This document shows positions 28,233-36,850 of a DNA stretch of 64,000 nucleotides, one piece after another (within the stretch, counting starts at the first letter, position 1; each line of letters starts with the position of its first letter). The translations under genes and the position numbers were made by a program. The stretch is taken from positions 1 to 64,000 of the forward strand of contig NZ_JAUEDK010000012.1 in the NCBI RefSeq assembly GCF_030385785.1. The letters are read 5' to 3'. This stretch comes from Crenobacter oryzisoli. Lineage in GTDB: Bacteria; Pseudomonadota; Gammaproteobacteria; Burkholderiales; Chromobacteriaceae. A model generated the notes under the pieces. That model was given only the letters and a program-made list of their open reading frames with translations. It ran no database searches and was not told the origin of the DNA.

Positions 28233-28865
28233 ATGACGATCGACGCGCTTTCCCTCCTGCAAGACGGTCCGGTGATGCCGGTGATCGTGCTGTCCGACCC
28301 AGGCCTGGCGCCTGAGCTCGGCCGCGCACTGGTCGATGGCGGCATCCGCGTGCTGGAAGTGACGCTGCGCACCAAAGGCGCGCTGGCCGCGATCACCCGG
28401 CTGCGCGAGGAAGTGCCCGACGCCATCGTCGGCGCCGGCACGGTGCGCACCCGCGCGCAGTGGGAGGCGGCGCTGGAAGCCGGCGCGCAGTTCGGCGTCA
28501 GCCCGGGCCTGACCGGCGAGCTGGCTGCGGCCGCGCGCTCAAGCAACGTGCCGTTCATCCCCGGTGTGGCTACTCCGTCCGAGGCGATGCGTGCCGCCGA
28601 CGAGGGTTTCCTGATCCAGAAACTGTTCCCGGCCGAGGCGGTGGGCGGCGTGAAGCTGCTCAAGTCGCTGGCCGGCCCGCTGTCGGAGCTGCGCTACTGC
28701 CCGACCGGCGGCATCAATGAAAAGAATGCCGTCGACTACTTGGCGCTGCCGAATGTGCTGGCGGTGGGCGGCTCCTGGCTGACGCCGGACGATGCGATCG
28801 CGGCGCGCGACTGGGCGCGTATTACTGAGCTGGCACGCGGTGCGCGCGCCTTGCGCGAACGCTGA
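28233..28865 (+). CDS. eda: 2-dehydro-3-deoxy-6-phosphogluconate (KDPG) aldolase
   Basis: A class I aldolase of 210 residues that splits KDPG into pyruvate and glyceraldehyde-3-phosphate. Motifs: VLEVTLRT with the catalytic Glu, [24 protein letters not shown] and the Schiff-base lysine in IQKLFPAE, then YCPTGGIN. It lies 4 bp after edd and completes the Entner-Doudoroff pathway; an intrinsic terminator follows the stop. Confidence 0.97.
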   Translation: MTIDALSLLQDGPVMPVIVLSDPGLAPELGRALVDGGIRVLEVTLRTKGALAAITRLREEVPDAIVGAGTVRTRAQWEAALEAGAQFGVSPGLTGELAAAARSSNVPFIPGVATPSEAMRAADEGFLIQKLFPAEAVGGVKLLKSLAGPLSELRYCPTGGINEKNAVDYLALPNVLAVGGSWLTPDDAIAARDWARITELARGARALRER

Positions 28866-28909
28866 GCCTAACGATTTCTCCTCTTGTTTTTGTTGCATTT
28901 TCTCTCCCA

Positions 28910-28937
28910 AGGGCGACCGCGTGTCGCCCTCTTTTTT
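28910..28937 (+). terminator. Intrinsic terminator after edd-eda
   Basis: AGGGCGAC pairs with GTCGCCCT over loop CGCGT and is followed by C and six T residues. Confidence 0.9.
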
Positions 28938-29036
28938 GTCTGGTTTTGACTAGGGAAATGGGGGGGAGGCTGGCCGAAGGGGGCTTTGTTGGCAGAGTGG
29001 GCTTCTTCGGCCAACGTTGGTGAGGGTTGCGGCCTT

Positions 29037-29107
29037 GTCGGTCTCGCCCGACCGGCGACCTACTTTCTTTGCTTCGCCAAAGAAAGTAGGCAAAGAAAGG
29101 CGACCCC
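29037..29107 (+). repeat. Palindromic intergenic repeat, copy A
   Basis: A 71-bp unit with an inner perfect hairpin (29059-29071 and 29078-29090, 13-bp arms, loop CTTCGC). The same unit recurs inverted at 29632-29702. Open frames through it (for example one reading YFLCFAKES) are repeat sequence, not genes. Confidence 0.85.
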
Positions 29108-29631
29108 AGCACGCTGGCCTACGGCTTCCCTCGCGCCTGCCAAGCGGCCAGGCGCCGCCGAACTCGCCCCGCGCTAACGTCGCGGTGCTCGAACATGCGG
29201 CGGCTTAAGACCTGGTCGCTTGACGATCGCTCGGCAGCGCGAAGGGGGATGGGCAGGATGATTGCGGCAGATGTGGATTTGTAAGGCTTAAAACCGTGGT
29301 AGGTTTGGGTGAGAGATCCACTGTTGGCCGAATCGGTTCGTTCATTGCATCAGTGTTGTTCGGAACCTTTGTGGTTATCCACAGAAAGTGGGCGACGAAC
29401 CATTTTGTCCGCAGCTGACGCCAAGCCAAGCAATCCACTGTTTTTCCGGACAAATTGCGCGATTGTTACCAACGAGCAGTCTATCTCCCCTTCGACACCG
29501 CCGAGGACGGCGCGGGCAACGGGGGAAGTCGGCGAGCACTGTCCGAGTGCCGATGTAGTCGGTGCGAGTTGCGCAGCCGCCCGTTGGCCGTAGCGCTCGC
29601 AGGGCAGCCCGCGTAGCGGGCCGGCGTCGTG
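29108..29631. other. Gene-free segment between the two inverted repeats
   Basis: No convincing gene. The outer 100 bp on each side are GC-rich and loosely alike in inverted orientation, as if the repeat unit were larger than 71 bp. The centre is less GC-rich and contains one perfect DnaA box TTATCCACA at 29375-29383. All open frames lack a ribosome site and family resemblance. Confidence 0.5.
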
Positions 29632-29702
29632 GGGGTCGTCTTTCTTTGGGTACTTTCTTTGACGAAGCAAAGAAAGTACCTCGCCGGTCGGGCGAGACCG
29701 AC
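29632..29702 (-). repeat. Palindromic intergenic repeat, copy B (inverted)
   Basis: The reverse complement of copy A with only a handful of differences. Where copy A has CC at the outer end of its hairpin paired with GG, copy B has GG paired with CC, a compensatory change that keeps the stem. Confidence 0.85.
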
Positions 29703-29784
29703 AAAAGCAACATGCCGCGCCAATGCGGCCGACAGTTCACCAGAAAAGGTTGGCCGAACGCCCCCGTTCTTATCTGCCCGGCCA

Positions 29785-29816
29785 ACAAAAAAGCCGACCC
29801 AACGGGTCGGCTTTTT
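29785..29816 (-). terminator. Intrinsic terminator after the RNB exonuclease gene
   Basis: A 13-bp A/GCCGACCC stem over a 3-nt loop with T-runs on both strands. It lies 34 bp downstream of the minus-strand stop codon and can work in both directions. Confidence 0.9.
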
Positions 29817-29849
29817 CACGGCACGAAACGGCATGTAGCAGCTGATCGC

Positions 29850-31784
29850 TCAGCCCGCCAACGCGCCCTCGGCGCTCACTTCCACCTCGACGGTGCCACC
29901 TGCACCCACCTCGTCTTCGCTCTCCTGAGCCAGGTCCTGATGACCCTCCACGCCGAGGAAACGGAACTCGATGGTCAGCTCCAGTTCGTCGATGCGCACC
30001 ACGCCGAGGCGCACCGTGTCGCCCGACGCCAGCGTCGGCAGACCCGGCACGCGCACCCGCATCGGCAGGCCGTTCAGGCGCAGTAGATCTTCCTTGATGA
30101 AGTTGGCGGTGATCTCGCTGACGCCTTCCTGCGTGAACCAGCGCAGGCACCAGAAGTATTCCAGCTTGTCCTGAAAGCCGAGGTAGGCGCTGTAGGCCGC
30201 GTCGAAGTCGCGCAGCACCGCGAACAGCATCGCGTCGCCCTGCTCGAACTGCGGCTTCTCGCCACGGATCATCGCGGTGAGCTGGCGCTGGTTGACGAAG
30301 TCGGCGGCGCGGCGCAGCGGCGAGGTGCTCCAGGCGTACTGGGCGACGCCCAAGCCGACGTGCGGCTCGGCCTTGGTGGTCATGCGCACCTTGCCCATGG
30401 TCTGCGCGCGGTACAGCGCCGGGATGCCGGCTTCGGCCAGCATGCGGCCCCACTCGCTGTTGGCGAGGATCATCAGCTCGGAGACCAGCTTGTCCATCGG
30501 CGCGCCGCGCTTGCGGGTGGTGATCAGCACCTTGCCGTCTTCGATCGCGAAGTTGTAGTCGCTCTGCACCGGGCGGGTCGGGTCGTACTTGCCGCGGAAC
30601 TTCTCGCGCGCCACCGCGAACTGCCACAGCCAGACCAGCTCGTTCTTGAACGGGTAGTCGGGGCCGAAGCCCGGTTCGGCCAGGGTTTGTTCGTTGAACA
30701 CCTGTTCCAGCTGGTCGTGGCGCAGGTTGGCGGCGATGCGCACCTTCTCGATGCGGTTCTCGTACGACACCGGTTCGAACTCGGGGGTGACCTCGACGTA
30801 CAGGCTCAGCGCCGGGCAGTCCAAGCCTTCCTGCAGCGTGAACGCCTGCACCAGCTCGTCCGGCAGCATGGTGATCTTGTCGCCCGGGAAATACACCGTC
30901 GACAGGCGCTGGAACACCACGCGCTCGATCTCGGAGCCGACCGCGATGCCGAGCGTCGGCGCGGCGATGTGGATGCCGACGCGCTTGTTGCCGTTGGGCA
31001 GGTCGGTGACCGACAGCGCATCGTCGATCTCGGTGGTGGCGGCGTCGTCGATCGAGAACGCGGCCACGTCGGCGGTGGGCAGATCGTTCTCGGGGGTCGG
31101 CGCCGGCAGTTGGCCGAAGCCGCGGCCCTTCGGGAAGTGTTCCATCAGAAAGCCGGCCAAGAGGTAATCCGGCACCGACGGGATGCCGCCGAGCTGGGCG
31201 GCCAGCTTCAGCGGCGACAGCGCCTTCTTCTGGCAGGCGGCGTCAAAGGCCTTGAATTCGAGGGTTTGCTTGTCCGGACGGTGCAGCAGCAGCATCAGCT
31301 GACTCTTGATCGCGTCGGGCAGGGTGCCTGCGACCATGTCGGCCACCCAGGCGTCGATCTGCTCCTGCTCGCGCTTCTTCTTCTCGATGCCGGCCAGCGC
31401 GGCCTTCAGCGACTCTTCCGGCGCGGCCTTGAAGCGGCCCTTGCCCTTCTTATAGAAGTACATTGGCGCACCGAAGATGGTCAGCAGGATCGCGGCGCCC
31501 TCAATGGCATTCGGCTTGTGGCCGAAGTACTCGGCGCCGATGCTGTCGAAGTCGAACTCGTCCTCGCCGCACACTTCCCACAGGAAGTCGACGTCGATGT
31601 CGGCGGCCAGCGCCTCGGCGGCCGGCAGGAAGTCGGCCAGGGGGCTGGTGAATTCGATCATCACGTTGGCCGCTTTGATCTTGGCGCGCTTGCCGTGCTG
31701 GGTGTCGACCTGCAACGAGGCGTCGTTCTTGGTCACCACAGTGCCGACTTTGAAGGCACCGCTTTCCTCGTAAAAAATATTCAT
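29850..31784 (-). CDS. RNB-domain exoribonuclease (RNase II family)
   Basis: 644 residues. The RNB catalytic domain begins near residue 243 with FSIDDAATTEIDDAL, holding the metal-binding acidic cluster (Asp246, Asp247, Asp254, Asp255), and continues through FPGDKITMLPDEL and RRAADFVNQRQL. The C-terminus resembles a shortened S1-like part. It degrades RNA 3' to 5'. It is not a standard RNase R (no long N-terminal cold-shock pair seen), so rnb/rnr is not assigned. A single-gene unit ended by a strong terminator. Confidence 0.9.
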   Translation of the reverse strand: MNIFYEESGAFKVGTVVTKNDASLQVDTQHGKRAKIKAANVMIEFTSPLADFLPAAEALAADIDVDFLWEVCGEDEFDFDSIGAEYFGHKPNAIEGAAILLTIFGAPMYFYKKGKGRFKAAPEESLKAALAGIEKKKREQEQIDAWVADMVAGTLPDAIKSQLMLLLHRPDKQTLEFKAFDAACQKKALSPLKLAAQLGGIPSVPDYLLAGFLMEHFPKGRGFGQLPAPTPENDLPTADVAAFSIDDAATTEIDDALSVTDLPNGNKRVGIHIAAPTLGIAVGSEIERVVFQRLSTVYFPGDKITMLPDELVQAFTLQEGLDCPALSLYVEVTPEFEPVSYENRIEKVRIAANLRHDQLEQVFNEQTLAEPGFGPDYPFKNELVWLWQFAVAREKFRGKYDPTRPVQSDYNFAIEDGKVLITTRKRGAPMDKLVSELMILANSEWGRMLAEAGIPALYRAQTMGKVRMTTKAEPHVGLGVAQYAWSTSPLRRAADFVNQRQLTAMIRGEKPQFEQGDAMLFAVLRDFDAAYSAYLGFQDKLEYFWCLRWFTQEGVSEITANFIKEDLLRLNGLPMRVRVPGLPTLASGDTVRLGVVRIDELELTIEFRFLGVEGHQDLAQESEDEVGAGGTVEVEVSAEGALAG

Positions 31785-31941
31785 GCGCGCGCTAGCTAAT
31801 GATGGGGCTGGGAAGGGAGCGATTATACCAGCGGGACGGAGCCACCCGGCAGTGGGGCGACGACGGGTGCTGGTAACGACGAAGCCGCCGGCGTCCCCTG
31901 GGCGGGGCGGGCGGCGGCTTCGGTGCAGTGCCGGCCGGCGC

Positions 31942-32712
31942 TTACAGCGGGTCGGCCAGGAACACCTTCACATTGTGCTCGTTGAGCAGCTTCTGCAGCG
32001 GCTCCGGCGGCTCGTTGTCGGTGTAGATCGCGTGGAATTCGCTGATGTGGCCCATCCGCACCAAGGCGTTGCGGCCGAACTTGCTGTGATCGGCGGCAAG
32101 ATAACGGTGGCGCGCGTTCGCCATCATCGCCTGCGCGACGCGCACCTCGCGATAGTCGAAATCGAGCAGCGAGCCGTCCGGTTCGATGCCGGACACGCCG
32201 AGAATCGCGTAGTCGACCTTGAACTGGTTGATGAAGTCCAGCGTCGCGACACCGGTGATGCCACCGTCTGAGGCTCGTACCACGCCCGAGGTGATCATCA
32301 CGGTGAAGTCCGGGTTGGTCGACATGATCGACGCCACGTGGATGTTGTTGGTGATGACGCGCAGGCCCTTGTGCGTGTTGGTCAGCGCTACCGCCACCGC
32401 CTCGATCGTGGTGCCGATGCTCATGAACAGCGAGGCATGGTCGGGAATGCTCTCGGCGATCATGTCGGCGATATGCGCCTTTTCGCTCTGGAACTTCCCC
32501 TTGCGTGCGAAGTAGTCCTCGTTTTCCACGCTGCTGCCGAGCGCGGCGCCGCCGTGGTAGCGGCGCAGCAGGTTAGCTTCGCACAGCTGGTTGATGTCAC
32601 GGCGGATGGTCTGCGGGGTAACGTCGAGCAGCCGGGCCAGTTCCTCGATCGGCATGAAACCGTTGTCGCGGACCAGCTGCAAAATTCTGTCGTGTCGGGG
32701 AGATCGGCTCAT
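31942..32712 (-). CDS. glpR: DeoR family regulator, GlpR-like
   Basis: 256 residues. The DeoR HTH is MPIEELARLLDVTPQTIRRDINQL near residues 19-42, followed by the sugar-phosphate-binding domain with FMSIGTTIEAVA, VITNNIHVAS and LAADHSKFGRNA. The sequence resembles the glycerol-3-phosphate regulon repressor GlpR. No glp gene is next to it in the window, so its target lies elsewhere. A GC-rich hairpin at 31881-31921 lies beyond the stop but lacks a T-run. Confidence 0.85.
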   Translation of the reverse strand: MSRSPRHDRILQLVRDNGFMPIEELARLLDVTPQTIRRDINQLCEANLLRRYHGGAALGSSVENEDYFARKGKFQSEKAHIADMIAESIPDHASLFMSIGTTIEAVAVALTNTHKGLRVITNNIHVASIMSTNPDFTVMITSGVVRASDGGITGVATLDFINQFKVDYAILGVSGIEPDGSLLDFDYREVRVAQAMMANARHRYLAADHSKFGRNALVRMGHISEFHAIYTDNEPPEPLQKLLNEHNVKVFLADPL

Positions 32713-32947
32713 GATGGTTCGAAAGCGAAAATTACGTCACTGTCTTTAACATAGATGTTGTGACGTGAGCAAATCCCGGCGCGTGCTTTCTTCAATTTCG
32801 ATACACCGTCGGCGATTTCGATGGGTGGAAGCGGGTCGTCGCTTGACCCGCCGTGCCTGCTTGACGCCGGCGGTGTCCTGCGTGGTTCCGGAAGGAGGGG
32901 GGGGCTTGACCCCGGCTCCACCGAGTGGTGCGAAGGGGGCGTTGTGC

Positions 32948-34531
32948 TCAGTGGTAGCTGAAGGCCGGCTCGCTTTGCGCGGGCTGCTCGGTGTGGTCGG
33001 CGAGATAGCGGCCGAATGCGGGATAGTCCATCGGGCGGGCATACAGATAGCCTTGCAGCAGCGACACCCGGCGGGTGCGCAAATAGGCCAGCTGGCGCTC
33101 GTTTTCCACCCCTTCGGCCACCGTGACCAGATTCAGCTGCCGGCCGAGCGCGATGATCGCGTCGAGCACCGCGCTGGGCACGTCGTCCCGGATTGTCGAA
33201 ACGAAGCGCCGGTCGATCTTCAGGTAGTCCACCTTCAGCTCGGTCAGGTAGGCGAGGCTGCTGTGGCCGGTGCCGAAATCGTCGATCGCGATCTTCACCC
33301 CCTGGTCGCGCAACCGTTGCAGCGTCTCCTGGGTGACGCCGGTCGATTCGAGCGCGACCCGCTCGGTCAACTCGAGCACGATCTGTCCCTGGTTCGCCGC
33401 GACGGCGTCCTGCAGCAGCCGGCAGTCGGCCGCCAGCGCAGGATCGGTGAGTTGGCAGGGACTGATATTGATGCTCAGGTGGAAGTCCGGCGGCAACGAC
33501 AAGCCGGCGAGGTCGGCGGCGACCTGGCGCATCAACAGCGTGGTGGCGGCGGCGATCTGGCCGTTCTCCTCCAGCTGCGGGATGAAGCGGTCGGGCGGAA
33601 TCAGCGCTCCTCCTGGCGGCTGCCAGCGCATCAGCACCTCGGCGCCGACGCAGCGGCCGCTGCGGCTGTCGATCAGGGGCTGGTAGTAGGGCAGGAATTC
33701 CTGGTTGCGCAGCGCCTGTTCGAGCCGGCCGTTCAGCGAGCGCCAACGCCTCAGCGCGAGGTAAGTGACGATGCCGGCCAGCGCGCCGGCGAGCAGGAAC
33801 AGCGGTAGCTTCAGCTGCTCCTCCCGCAGCAGATACTCCCACAACTCCGCCTGCTCGGTCTGGCCGAACACACCGAATGGGTAGCGAGCCGACGCGACGC
33901 TGACGCTCAGCGCATCCACCGCCGGCTGCGTCGGGGCGAGCCGGTCGCGCAGGAACATCTGGCCGTCGATCACCAGGCCGTATTCCTGCAGCTTGTTGAG
34001 CACGACCCGCCTGAGGAAGGGCTGTAAGAGCCGCATGTCGAGCGAGGCGAGCATGCTGACGCCACCGGGCAACTGGCGGCGTACGTCCAGGTTGATCAGG
34101 CCGGCGCCGGCCAGCGGGTCTTTGTTCAGTTGCAGTTCGACCTGCTGCAGCTGCGGGGCTGCCCCCGGCAGGTCGATGGCCACCCGGCCGAAGGTGCTCA
34201 GACAGTGCAGGTGTTGGCCGTGCACCACGCCGACCGCCCGTACGTAGGGGTTGTGCGCCACCACCGGGCCGAGGCGGGCACGCAGCTCTTGGCAGGGCAG
34301 CGCAATCAGTGGCTCGACCTGGCGCAGCGTCGCGTTGACGTCGTCGAGCAGCCGGTCGATCGCCTCCTGACTGAGCTGGGCGCTCTCTCGGGCCTGCTGC
34401 TGCACGTCGCGCTGCAGGCGGTGGCCGAACAGCCATGCCGTCAGCAGCACCGTGCAGAAGCCGGCCGCCAGTGCGATCAGCCAGTCCCGGCGATGCCGGG
34501 TGGCCAGTATGGGGATGGGGAGAGGCGTCAT
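32948..34531 (-). CDS. Membrane EAL-domain c-di-GMP phosphodiesterase, CSS-motif type
   Basis: 527 residues. A transmembrane helix (about 16-36), a periplasmic CSS-type sensor with Cys80 and Cys110 (here HCLS instead of CSS), a second helix (about 243-263), then an EAL domain (about 270-515). The signature is EVL in place of EAL with the Glu kept; SINISP, LELTER, AIDDFGTGHSSL, KIDRRF and AEGVEN are intact, so it should be an active phosphodiesterase. In enterobacterial relatives, periplasmic disulfide formation at the CSS cysteines controls activity. It stands alone; the 235-bp gap to glpR holds nothing recognisable. Confidence 0.9.
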   Translation of the reverse strand: MTPLPIPILATRHRRDWLIALAAGFCTVLLTAWLFGHRLQRDVQQQARESAQLSQEAIDRLLDDVNATLRQVEPLIALPCQELRARLGPVVAHNPYVRAVGVVHGQHLHCLSTFGRVAIDLPGAAPQLQQVELQLNKDPLAGAGLINLDVRRQLPGGVSMLASLDMRLLQPFLRRVVLNKLQEYGLVIDGQMFLRDRLAPTQPAVDALSVSVASARYPFGVFGQTEQAELWEYLLREEQLKLPLFLLAGALAGIVTYLALRRWRSLNGRLEQALRNQEFLPYYQPLIDSRSGRCVGAEVLMRWQPPGGALIPPDRFIPQLEENGQIAAATTLLMRQVAADLAGLSLPPDFHLSINISPCQLTDPALAADCRLLQDAVAANQGQIVLELTERVALESTGVTQETLQRLRDQGVKIAIDDFGTGHSSLAYLTELKVDYLKIDRRFVSTIRDDVPSAVLDAIIALGRQLNLVTVAEGVENERQLAYLRTRRVSLLQGYLYARPMDYPAFGRYLADHTEQPAQSEPAFSYH

Positions 34532-34923
34532 GGCAAGAGGAAAGACCTCTCAGCCTGGCATGCCTAGGCTGCTGGCGGATGATGCCGACCTGCGTCTAGC
34601 CGGTCATCGTCGATTCCGCACCGCGGAGCTTGGCATGTCGACTGTCGAACAGTCAGACCGAATCTCCATTTGCTTGTAAATAATGACCTTTGAATTATTA
34701 ACCAAATGGCTGGATTAGTGAATTTAAATAATTTGCTCTACTGTGCAAATATCAACAAGTTTACTATTTGAAGTCGAGATAACTGCGTCATTGCTCGGGC
34801 AGCATGGCCCGGGCGGGTAAATCGTCCTGCTGGAAACTGATGCCCCCTTGCAACAGGTGGGCGCGTTGCAAGGGGGGCGCGAAGTCCGGTCGGCCCCGAG
34901 CTGAGCACCGACCGGTGATGGTG
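34532..34923. other. Gene-free, partly AT-rich gap with a 12-bp inverted repeat
   Basis: No gene seen. The central part (about 34675-34790) is markedly AT-rich for this genome. At 34843-34854 and 34865-34876 lies a perfect inverted repeat (CCCCCTTGCAAC / GTTGCAAGGGGG) with a 10-nt loop and no T-run, 48 bp past the dppA-like stop; it may act as a terminator or mRNA end stabiliser for that gene. Confidence 0.5.
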
Positions 34924-36519
34924 TCAGCGTACGCTGATGTCCTCGAAGCTGGTGTTGAGCGGGCTGATCACCACGCCCTGCACGTTCTTGCGCGCCGCCT
35001 TGTACACCACCGTGTATGCGATCGGGCTGAACGGCAGCTCGCGGCCGAACACGAGCTGCGCGCGCGCGTACAGATTGCTGCGCGCCTGCATCGACGGCAG
35101 GCCGCGCGCCTGCGTCACCAGCGCGTCGTAGTCCTTGTTGCACCAGCGCGCGCTGTTGCTGCCGCCGATCGCGTCGCACGACAACAGCGTGCCGAGCCAG
35201 TTGTCCGGGTCGCCGTTGTCGGCCGACCAGCCGAGCAGCGCCGCGTCGTGCTCGCCCTTCTTGATGCGCTTGTTGTATTCGCCCCACTCGTAGCTGACGA
35301 TCTTGGCCTTGATGCCCACCTTGGCCCAGTCGGACTGGATCATCTCGGCCATGCGGCGGGCATTTGGGTTGTACGGGCGCTGAACCGGCATCGCCCACAG
35401 CGCCACCTCGTAGCCCTGCGGCACGCCGGCGGCGTGCAGCAGCTTCTGCGCCTCGGCCGGGTTGTACGGCGTGCTCTTCAGACCCTTGTAACCCCATTGT
35501 CCCGGCGGGATCGGGTTGCTGGCGGCGATGCCGCTGCCCTGGTAGATGCTGGCGAGGATGGCCGGCTTGTCGATCGCCATGTCGAGTGCGCGACGTACGT
35601 TCGCCTGGTCGAGGTATTTCTTCTGCGTGTTGTACGCGAGAAAGCCGAGCGTCATCCCCGGGCGCGAGATCAGCTGCACCTGCGGCACCTTCTTCAGCTC
35701 GGCGATGTCGTCCGGCTTCAGACTGTCGGCCAGTTGGCACTCGCCGGCCTTCAAGCGCTGCGCGCGCACCGCCGAATCGGGGGTGATCGCGAACACCAGG
35801 TTGTCGATCTGCACGTGGTTGGCGCGCCAGTAGCCCGGGTGACGCGCGTAGCGGATCGTCGCGTCCTTCTGGTAGCTCTTCAGCACGAACGGGCCGGTGC
35901 CGACCGGCTTGAGGTTGATGTCCTGCGGGCGGCCCTGCTTCAACAGCTGCGCGGCGTATTCGGCCGACAGGATGGACGCGAAGTCGGTGGCGAGATTCGG
36001 CAGGAAGGCGCTGTCCGGCTTCTTCAGCACGAAGCGCACCGTCAGGTCGTCGACCTTCTCGACCTTGTCGAGGTTCTTGTCGAGGCCGGCGTCGGCCACG
36101 TACGGGAACTCGGTCGGGTAGGCCTTGCGGAACGGCAGGTTCTTGTCGAGCAGGCGGTTGAAGGTGAATAGCACGTCGTCGGCGTTGAAGTCGCGGCTCG
36201 GCGCGAAGCCGGGGATGGTCTGGTACTTCACGCCGGGGCGCAGCGTGAACGTGTAGGTGAGGCCGTCCTGCGACACCTGCCAGCGCGTCGCGAGGCTCGG
36301 GATCAGCCGGGTGCTGCCCGGCGCGTAGTCGACCAGGCGGTTGTAGATCGTCGCCGACGAGGCGTGGAAGGTGGTGCCGGTGGTGAACTGCGCCGGATCG
36401 AAGCCCTCCGGGCTGCCTTCGGAGCAGTAGACCAGCGTGCCGCCGGCGTGGGCGACGCAGACGGAAAGAGTAGCGAGAACGAGGGCGGGCAGGGCGAGAC
36501 GGCCGGCAGAGCGCAGCAT
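34924..36519 (-). CDS. Periplasmic peptide-binding protein of an ABC transporter (DppA-like)
   Basis: 531 residues with a Sec signal peptide (cleavage near AHA-GGT) and the SBP family 5 fold: GGTLVYCSEGSPEGFDPAQ at the mature N-terminus, YNRLVDYAPGS, LVFAITPDSAVRAQRLKAGECQ. The closest type is the dipeptide/haem-binding DppA. No permease or ATPase gene is adjacent, so it is an orphan binding protein in this window. ATG 36519 is preferred over a GTG at 36531; neither has a strong ribosome site. Confidence 0.9.
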   Translation of the reverse strand: MLRSAGRLALPALVLATLSVCVAHAGGTLVYCSEGSPEGFDPAQFTTGTTFHASSATIYNRLVDYAPGSTRLIPSLATRWQVSQDGLTYTFTLRPGVKYQTIPGFAPSRDFNADDVLFTFNRLLDKNLPFRKAYPTEFPYVADAGLDKNLDKVEKVDDLTVRFVLKKPDSAFLPNLATDFASILSAEYAAQLLKQGRPQDINLKPVGTGPFVLKSYQKDATIRYARHPGYWRANHVQIDNLVFAITPDSAVRAQRLKAGECQLADSLKPDDIAELKKVPQVQLISRPGMTLGFLAYNTQKKYLDQANVRRALDMAIDKPAILASIYQGSGIAASNPIPPGQWGYKGLKSTPYNPAEAQKLLHAAGVPQGYEVALWAMPVQRPYNPNARRMAEMIQSDWAKVGIKAKIVSYEWGEYNKRIKKGEHDAALLGWSADNGDPDNWLGTLLSCDAIGGSNSARWCNKDYDALVTQARGLPSMQARSNLYARAQLVFGRELPFSPIAYTVVYKAARKNVQGVVISPLNTSFEDISVR

Positions 36520-36645
36520 GTTAGGGGTCACCAGTCTGAATTGGGACCGATCAGTCTACTGTTCTACCGTTTCGACCGGAAATATCTGTTGGCGATTGGA
36601 TAATGTCGTTTTCTGCTATGCGGCCGTTCGGCCAACGCGGGCACG

Positions 36646-36672
36646 AAAAAGGCCGGGACATGCCCGGCCTGT
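36646..36672 (-). terminator. Intrinsic terminator that probably served argH
   Basis: On the minus strand GGCCGGGC/GCCCGGCC-type pairing (36651-36657 with 36662-36669) is followed by five T residues. It lies downstream of argH but is now separated from it by an inserted MITE. Confidence 0.8.
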
Positions 36673-36687
36673 CGGTGACGGTGCTAA

Positions 36688-36843
36688 GAACCTGTCCACG
36701 ATTTGCTGCGTTCTATCTTCTAGACCTTGGGTGATCCTGCATTGAAATGCCGCTCAACATGCTCATGGACTCCCTGTCCACTCCGCTTTTTCGCGTCATT
36801 TCGCCTTGGCTGACCCTTCGTCCGCGAGATCGTGAACTGGTTC
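36688..36843. mobile_element. Palindromic MITE, copy 1
   Basis: A 156-bp non-coding element bounded by GAACC...GGTTC with imperfect 18-bp terminal inverted repeats and flanked by a direct TAA on both sides (36685-36687 and 36844-36846), a target duplication. Most of its length is self-complementary, with TGGAC-TCCCT-GTCCA at the centre. It is homologous to 45404-45544. TNA duplications suggest mobilisation by an IS5-family transposase; that is inference. Confidence 0.8.
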
Positions 36844-36850
36844 TAAATGC

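Noticed and set aside
28986-29208. Open frames reading like YFLCFAKESRQRK
   Set aside because: They are translations of the palindromic repeat, which occurs in both orientations, so they are not genes.
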